20,002 nt of DNA from DATHSY01 sp046729855 (GTDB lineage Bacteria; Actinomycetota; UBA4738; HRBIN12): positions 1 to 20,002 of the forward strand of contig JBKPHM010000036.1 in assembly GCA_046729855.1 (NCBI GenBank). The letters run 5' to 3'. The translations under genes were made by a program, and so were the position numbers. Under the pieces are notes generated by a model that saw only the letters and a list, made by a program, of their open reading frames with translations, was not told the origin of the DNA and did no database searches. This document shows, in pieces, positions 16,487 to 20,002 of this stretch. Every line of letters begins with the position of its first letter. Position 1 is the stretch's first letter.

Positions 16487-17401
16487 CTACCCGGAGCGCG
16501 GCGCACCGCGCACCGTCAGGTCGAAGCGGCCGCGGAAACGGTCCAGGAACAGGTTGTAATTCCGCTTCGACAGTCGCGCCCGCTCGTCGGGCGACGTCCT
16601 CGACCACATCCGGTGCTCGTGTTTCGTGAGCGGTACCGGCACGACGACGGCTCGGAGCCCGCGGTCCTTGACGCGGAACGACAGCTCGATGTCGGCGGTG
16701 CGGTACCACCGGAATCGCTCGTCGAAAAGCCCGGACTCGGCGAGGACGCTACGGCGGAACGCCGTCAGGTACCCCTCGATGGCGTCCACGTCGGGACCTT
16801 CCGACGGTTCGAACTCGCTGAGGTCGGACGTCACGATCCCGAACGGTCCGCACACGCCGACGGTCGGGTCGGCGAGAGCGCGTTCGAGCGGACCGAGAAC
16901 GTCACCGGTCGGTTCGATCGAACCGTCGACGACCACGACGATCGACCCGCGCGAACGCTTGAGCCCGGCGTTGCGGGCGGCAGCCCAGCCGGTCCCTTCG
17001 ACTAGCGAGAGCAGCTCGACGTCGTCGCCGAACGCCCCGGCGTCCAAGCCCGTCACGTCGGCGACGACGAACTGGACGCGGCGGTCGCCAGAGTGCATCG
17101 CGAACGCATCGATGCCTCGTCGCACATCGTCGGACCAGCCCTCGACCACCCAGTGGAGGCTCACGTCGAACGATGCCGGGTCGTCCAGCACGGACGCGAC
17201 GTCCTCCGGTCGGATTCGCTGCGGCGATGGGGCTTGGGCGGGGGCCGGCCCCAGGCGGTACCCCTCCGGACCATCGACGACCGCGTAGCCGAGCTCCCCG
17301 ATCCGGTCCCGCAGCGCATCGGCGGCCGCGAAGTCCCGATCTCGGCGCCGTTCCGCCCGTTCCGCCGCGAGCCGTCGGACCTCGTCCGGCACGTCACTCA
17401 T
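16487..17401 (-). CDS. CysRS C-terminal-like segment fused to a GT2-type glycosyltransferase domain
   Basis: 304 residues with an unusual composition. Residues 1-52 (LAAERAERRRDRDFAAADALRDRIGELG, then GPEGYRLG) resemble the C-terminal helical segment of cysteinyl-tRNA synthetase, where the phrase 'DFA-ADALRD-h--LG' is typical. Residues ~78-290 look like a family 2 glycosyltransferase: WAAARNAGLKRSRGSIVVVVDGS (139-161) and ADIELSFRVKDRGLRAVVVPVPL (236-258). At the DxD site it reads DGS, so metal-dependent transfer is doubtful. D237 matches the usual catalytic-base region. No transmembrane helix is visible. It follows the cNMP-binding gene by 28 bases and probably shares its transcript. Product and activity are inference. 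Confidence 0.75.
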   Translation of the reverse strand: MSDVPDEVRRLAAERAERRRDRDFAAADALRDRIGELGYAVVDGPEGYRLGPAPAQAPSPQRIRPEDVASVLDDPASFDVSLHWVVEGWSDDVRRGIDAFAMHSGDRRVQFVVADVTGLDAGAFGDDVELLSLVEGTGWAAARNAGLKRSRGSIVVVVDGSIEPTGDVLGPLERALADPTVGVCGPFGIVTSDLSEFEPSEGPDVDAIEGYLTAFRRSVLAESGLFDERFRWYRTADIELSFRVKDRGLRAVVVPVPLTKHEHRMWSRTSPDERARLSKRNYNLFLDRFRGRFDLTVRGAPRSG

Positions 17402-17420
17402 CGACGGCGAGGGCGTGCAT
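17394..17420 (-). other. possible short leaderless uORF before the GT2 gene
   Basis: ATG at 17420 starts MHALAVDE and ends at a TGA (17394-17396) just after the ATG of the GT2-like gene, which lies inside the uORF. A minus-strand TAGCGT (17432-17427) sits 6 bases before this ATG, but its TAG is also the stop of the upstream gene. It may couple translation; evidence is thin. Confidence 0.2.
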
Positions 17421-17429
17421 GTGGAGACG

Positions 17430-17849
17430 CTAGACCGGCTCCTTGGCGACCGAGCGCAGTCGGCCCGCGACGGCCTCGAGCGTCTTGAGCGCGATCGAGG
17501 GGTGCTCCAACAGCAGCCCCCGGAACACCCACTCCGTGAGCCCGGCGAGACGCACGTCCGACATCGCGGTCACGCTCGCAGTGCGCGGGCCGCCGTCGAG
17601 CAGCGCGATCTCGCCGAAGAAGTCGGCGGGACCGAGCACGGCCTTGGCCTTGCCGCCGACCGTCACCGCGCACTGGCCCTCGAGGATCAGGAACAGGCCG
17701 ACCCCTCGCTGTCCCTCGCGGGCGATGACCGTGCCCGCCTTGTGCCTGATCTCCTTCGCCGCCTTGGCGACGAGCGACAGCTCGCGGCGCGAGCAGCCCG
17801 AGAAGATCGGCACCTTGGCCAGCTTGCTCTCGAGATCGTCCTGCGCCAC
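17430..17849 (-). CDS. stand-alone cyclic-nucleotide-binding domain protein
   Basis: 139 residues. A complete CNB (Crp/PKA regulatory type) domain: LAKVPIFSGCSRRELSLVAKAA (10-31), the beta-roll through GLFLILEGQCAVTV, and the phosphate-binding cassette FFGEIALLDGGPRTASV (77-93) with E80 and R89. There is no HTH, unlike Crp proteins, and no membrane helix or kinase domain, so it likely senses cAMP/cGMP-like ligands and acts through another protein. Start GTG 17849: GAGGGGG lies nine bases before it. An upstream in-frame GTG (17867) is possible. It precedes the CysRS-like/GT2 gene by 28 bases. Confidence 0.85.
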   Translation of the reverse strand: MAQDDLESKLAKVPIFSGCSRRELSLVAKAAKEIRHKAGTVIAREGQRGVGLFLILEGQCAVTVGGKAKAVLGPADFFGEIALLDGGPRTASVTAMSDVRLAGLTEWVFRGLLLEHPSIALKTLEAVAGRLRSVAKEPV

Positions 17850-17899
17850 TGCTGGGAACCCCCTCACGCCGCACGGGCGGATCGCTGTCCGGCGCCCGG

Positions 17900-17905
17900 A
17901 TCCTA
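17900..17905 (-). promoter_or_regulatory. -10 box of CNB gene
   Basis: Minus-strand TAGGAT, about 50 bases before the GTG at 17849. With a start site ~7 bases on, the leader is about 43 bases and includes the GAGGGGG site, so this gene is leadered, unlike many here. Confidence 0.4.
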
Positions 17906-17945
17906 TCCCGATCGCCCGGATGGGCGCGAGGCAGGCCGGGACGCC

Positions 17946-17951
17946 TAGGAT
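17946..17951 (+). promoter_or_regulatory. -10 box of small membrane protein gene, leaderless type
   Basis: TAGGAT then GCGGGC (6 bases) then GTG at 17958. No ribosome site is present. Confidence 0.5.
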
Positions 17952-17957
17952 GCGGGC

Positions 17958-18116
17958 GTGAGCGAACGCAGGCGCTTCACGGCCATCGTGGTGCTGTTTC
18001 TGGTTGGCTTCGCGATGGTCGCCCTGGCCGACGCCGTGGATTCCGTGTGGCCGCTGTTCGTCACGCCAGCCGTGTACGCCGTGATCCCCTGGCTGGTCAC
18101 GCGCCCAGACGCCTGA
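17958..18116 (+). CDS. small membrane protein, 52 residues
   Basis: GTG start at 17958, TGA ending at 18116. The product begins MSERRRFTAIVVLF and has two hydrophobic stretches: about 8-24 (TAIVVLFLVGFAMVALA) and about 30-47 (VWPLFVTPAVYAVIPWLV). A basic N-terminus (RRR) suggests the start is cytoplasmic, giving a two-helix hairpin. No family was recognised. Support comes from the TAGGAT box exactly 6 bases before the start, as in other leaderless genes of this window, and from the clean hydrophobic pattern. It diverges from the CNB gene. Confidence 0.6.
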   Translation: MSERRRFTAIVVLFLVGFAMVALADAVDSVWPLFVTPAVYAVIPWLVTRPDA

Positions 18117-18130
18117 GCCTGGACGGCGGA

Positions 18131-18150
18131 GAGCGGGCCGTTCGCCGCTC
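18131..18150 (+). terminator. possible hairpin terminator after small membrane protein gene
   Basis: GAGCGG (18131-18136) and CCGCTC (18145-18150) form a 6-bp stem with an 8-base loop, 15 bases after the stop at 18116. No T run follows, so it is not a strong intrinsic terminator. Confidence 0.25.
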
Positions 18151-18231
18151 GCTATGGGTCGTAAGGCCTAGGCGGCTCCACCCCGCCGTGCGCCAGTCGG
18201 GGGAAATGGACCATCGACCGATGGCGGCATC

Positions 18232-18260
18232 TTGGCCCGCGATGGAGGATGCCATTAGGT
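18232..18260 (+). promoter_or_regulatory. possible promoter of the 128-residue hypothetical gene
   Basis: TTGGCC (18232-18237), a 17-base spacer and TTAGGT (18255-18260). Transcription would begin near 18267 and give a ~35-base leader with AGGAGG at 18293-18298, close before the GTG at 18302. Confidence 0.4.
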
Positions 18261-18301
18261 CCGGCGCGCGCGAGGGGGGTGCACCGGGCCCGAGGAGGAG
18301 C

Positions 18302-18688
18302 GTGAGTCAGAGCGAACGGTTCGCCGAATCCGTCTCGGCCATGTTGCGGTTCGCGCAGGCCGAGCCGGAGAGGGTCCGGATTGCCCTTTCGGCCCGGGGC
18401 GATCAGGTCATGGCGGCCCTCCGGGACTCCCACCAGCCCGAGGCCAAGGACTCTCAGCGGGTCGTGGCCTTGATCGACCTGTACATGCAGGCGACCTTCG
18501 AGATGCTGTTCGAGGCGGCCCGGTCCGACGATCGGCTCGGGTTCGGCGAGGCCGAGATCAAGGCCTGGGACGTCGCGGAGGCCCTGGACCGCGGCGCCGA
18601 CGCCGCCCTGAACGGCGATCGCGAGGGCCTGATGGCATCGCTGCGCGAGGCCGAGGTCATCCTCGGCATCGACATGATGTCGGCCTGA
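18302..18688 (+). CDS. hypothetical soluble helical protein
   Basis: 128 residues from GTG 18302, chosen because AGGAGG (18293-18298) stands just before it; the frame is open to 18047 but that upstream part reads through the small membrane protein gene and intergenic DNA. The product is acidic and mostly alpha-helical, with hydrophobic residues spaced every three to four positions (for example RVVALIDLYMQATFEMLFEAA at 53-73). No cysteines, membrane helix or known motif. No family recognised. It could be a small helical-bundle protein; function unknown. Confidence 0.62.
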   Translation: MSQSERFAESVSAMLRFAQAEPERVRIALSARGDQVMAALRDSHQPEAKDSQRVVALIDLYMQATFEMLFEAARSDDRLGFGEAEIKAWDVAEALDRGADAALNGDREGLMASLREAEVILGIDMMSA

Positions 18689-18734
18689 CGACCGGCTTCG
18701 CGGCCCCGAGCGCTCCGACGGTCTCCCGTGGGTA

Positions 18735-18924
18735 GCGACGACCGAGGTCCGCTTCGATGCTCACGGGGAGCGGCGCCTTCCGCGCCTGCCTCGAGCCCCG
18801 CCGCCAGCCCCCTTACAGCGAGCACCACCAGTTGCTGCTGCGCCCCGTGGTGGAGGTTGCGCTCGATCCTTCTCCGCTCCTCATCCTGGGCCTCACGAGT
18901 CGCTGCCGCGATGCCCGATCGAAT
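18735..18924 (-). pseudogene. relic of a NarL-type sensor histidine kinase (HisKA_3)
   Basis: On the minus strand, one frame between a TAG (18927-18925) and the following sequence reads REAQDEERRRIERNLHHGAQ and then QQLVVLAVRGLAAGL. This is the dimerisation and phosphotransfer box of NarL/DesK-type kinases, usually 'EERRRIERDLHDGAQQRLV'. The phospho-accepting His (codon 18852-18850) is kept, but its flanking D's are N and H. The frame has a stop just upstream, no sensor part before it and no ATPase domain (N and G boxes) after it; the DNA ahead is other genes. So it is a decayed fragment, not a working kinase. The right end of similarity (about 18735) is approximate. This fills most of the 304-base gap 18689-18992; nothing else is seen there. 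Confidence 0.6.
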
Positions 18925-18992
18925 CTACGGCCATAGGCGGGAAAGACCTGGATGCGCCTCGTGTCTATGCGGGGTCGCACTGCTGACGGCTG

Positions 18993-19418
18993 CTAGCTCC
19001 CGGAGACGTCGGAACCGGTGTCGTCGATCTCGCCGCCCGCGTGCACCTGGCCGGCCGCCATGTGTTCGAGCGCGTGGGCCGGCTGCCCGCCGCCGTGACC
19101 GACGGCGACCATCGGCTTGCCACAGTCGCTGTGGGCGGCCTGGCTGACCTGGGCCGTGGTACCGGCCGCGGCGACCGCGGTGACGTAGTCGCCGTGCGTC
19201 CAGTTGCCGGGAAGCGAGGAGACGGCCGTCAGATCGCACGCTCCGGTCCGATGGAACCGATCGATCGGCCCGCCGTGCAGGCCCGCCTCTTGCTCGTTGC
19301 CCTCGGCGTTGTCGGGGGGCCCGGGAGAAGGCGATCGAGCGGCGAGGACGCCGGCGGTGGCGATGCCCGACACACCGAGGACGAACGCGACCACGAACGC
19401 AAGAACGACTCGCCTCAT
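18993..19418 (-). CDS. small exported protein with signal peptide
   Basis: 141 residues. The start MRRVVLAFVVAFVLGVSG is basic then hydrophobic, and a signal-peptidase site is likely around residues 22-27. The mature part is hydrophilic, with two cysteines (C61 and C99) that could form a disulfide, and a conserved-looking centre LTAVSSLPGNWTHGDYVTAV (63-82) followed by AAHSDCGKPM. I recall similar 'LPGNWTHGDYV' hypothetical proteins in other actinomycetes but no function. The tail is rich in Gly, His and acidic residues. GGAGG lies five bases before ATG 19418, so translation is leadered. Function unknown. Confidence 0.75.
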   Translation of the reverse strand: MRRVVLAFVVAFVLGVSGIATAGVLAARSPSPGPPDNAEGNEQEAGLHGGPIDRFHRTGACDLTAVSSLPGNWTHGDYVTAVAAAGTTAQVSQAAHSDCGKPMVAVGHGGGQPAHALEHMAAGQVHAGGEIDDTGSDVSGS

Positions 19419-19447
19419 GACGGCCTCCGCTGCACGCTTCTGGGACG

Positions 19448-19476
19448 AGCGTGGCGTCGAACCGACCGCCGGTCAA
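19448..19476 (-). promoter_or_regulatory. promoter of the small exported protein gene
   Basis: Minus-strand -35 TTGACC (19476-19471), an exact 17-base spacer and -10 CACGCT (19453-19448). Transcription would start near 19441 and give a ~23-base leader with the GGAGG site. Confidence 0.45.
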
Positions 19477-19618
19477 TCGTCCGATCGGGCCATCGCGGGT
19501 ACCGGATGGCGTAGGGGCGCGACGAGATCCGCGAGGAATCCGTCCGAAGCCCTAGCGATGCGACCGTCCGTCGAGCTGAGAAGCCCAGCTGCCGCTTCGG
19601 ATCACGGCGGCGCCGGAG

Positions 19619-19624
19619 TATCGT
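19619..19624 (+). promoter_or_regulatory. -10 box of nucleotidyltransferase gene, leaderless type
   Basis: TATCGT followed by 7 bases and GTG at 19632. No ribosome site is seen. Confidence 0.45.
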
Positions 19625-19631
19625 CGCGAAA

Positions 19632-20002
19632 GTGTCCGGGCTCAGCGTGTACCTCGATGAACTCGGCGATCGTGTCTCGGCGACCCTTCGTGGTCGTCTG
19701 CTCGGTGTCTACCTCCATGGCTCGGCTGCGATGAACGCCTTCGTGGCATCGAGAAGCGACGTTGACCTCCTTGCCGTTACGACTTCTCCCGTGCCCACCG
19801 GGGCGAAGCTTGCACTCGCCGACCGACTCTCTTCGTCCACGCTTCCTTGCCCAGGCGTCGGATTGGAGATGTCGCTCGTCACGTCGCTCTCGGCGCGCAC
19901 ACCTTCGGACGCCCCCGCCTTCGAACTCCACATCGACACTGCAGAAGAAAAGGTCGTCGACGGTCTCGGCCATCCCGGAGACCCAGACCTCGTCGCCCAC
20001 TT
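19632..20002 (+). CDS. aminoglycoside nucleotidyltransferase-like protein (3' end outside window)
   Basis: The first 123 codons are open to the window edge. YLHGSAAMNAFVASRSDVDLLAV (27-49) is the nucleotidyltransferase site GS-x(11)-DxD, with D43 and D45 as metal ligands. The later FELHIDTAEEK and HPGDPDLVAH (114-123) resemble ANT(3'')/(9)-type enzymes, which adenylylate aminoglycosides or spectinomycin, though many environmental relatives are of unproven activity. The remainder, including the helical C-terminal domain, is beyond the window. Start GTG 19632 has TATCGT 7 bases upstream. The base composition looks less GC-rich than in the genes to the left. Whether it confers resistance cannot be told here. 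Confidence 0.78.
   Translation, partial: MSGLSVYLDELGDRVSATLRGRLLGVYLHGSAAMNAFVASRSDVDLLAVTTSPVPTGAKLALADRLSSSTLPCPGVGLEMSLVTSLSARTPSDAPAFELHIDTAEEKVVDGLGHPGDPDLVAH

Noticed and set aside
18166..18173. GCCTAGGC palindrome as a protein binding or att site
   Set aside because: An 8-base palindrome is common by chance in GC-rich DNA, and there is no partner copy or integrase gene nearby.
18047..18688. 213-residue version of the hypothetical protein, starting at 18047
   Set aside because: The first 85 codons cross the small membrane protein gene and intergenic DNA. The AGGAGG site at 18293-18298 indicates a start at 18302.

Overview
The window looks like chromosomal DNA from a very GC-rich actinomycete-like bacterium (Actinomycetota or a close relative), judged from sequence only. 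Signs are the strong GC bias, many GTG starts, an RDD protein preceded by a typical actinobacterial helper-protein tail, a SigR/RsrA-type sigma/anti-sigma pair, a PGRP-type amidase with an actinomycete-like N-terminal domain, and several genes whose -10 box (TAnnnT) sits only 6-8 bases before the start codon, as in leaderless mRNAs. About 26 genes are packed tightly; most convergent neighbours are 5-26 bases apart and many co-directional genes overlap by 4 bases (GTGA). No rRNA, tRNA, CRISPR array, insertion sequence or phage gene was seen.

Layout. 1-1805: end of an RDD-helper protein, an RDD membrane protein, and two leftward membrane proteins; the tails of the RDD gene and its convergent neighbour are encoded on opposite strands of the same ~104 bases. 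1920-3749: VIT1/CCC1-type metal transporter, then a divergent MarR regulator and GNAT acetyltransferase sharing a palindromic operator-like site. 3764-6977: ABC exporter and divergent MgtC/SapB protein, then a family 5 uracil-DNA glycosylase. 7035-8621: secreted peptidoglycan amidase. 8648-13471: six leftward genes in one close-packed run (PIG-L deacetylase, PLP decarboxylase, S51-like peptidase, endonuclease III, glycerophosphodiester phosphodiesterase, unknown).

13532-16478: SigR-like ECF sigma factor with overlapping zinc anti-sigma factor, divergent from FtsH. 16487-17849: a cyclic-nucleotide-binding-domain protein followed by an unusual protein joining a cysteinyl-tRNA-synthetase C-terminal-like segment to a family 2 glycosyltransferase-like domain. 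17958-20002: a small membrane protein missed by simple ORF finding, a helical hypothetical protein, a relic of a NarL-type histidine kinase, a small exported protein, and the start of an aminoglycoside nucleotidyltransferase-like gene cut by the window edge.

Most of the window is housekeeping and stress physiology: envelope, metal transport, base-excision repair, thiol/redox stress and membrane proteolysis. The least ordinary items are the CysRS-like/glycosyltransferase fusion, the shared MarR/GNAT promoter site, the repeated leaderless-promoter pattern, and the kinase relic. No clearly new multi-gene defence or mobile system was found.
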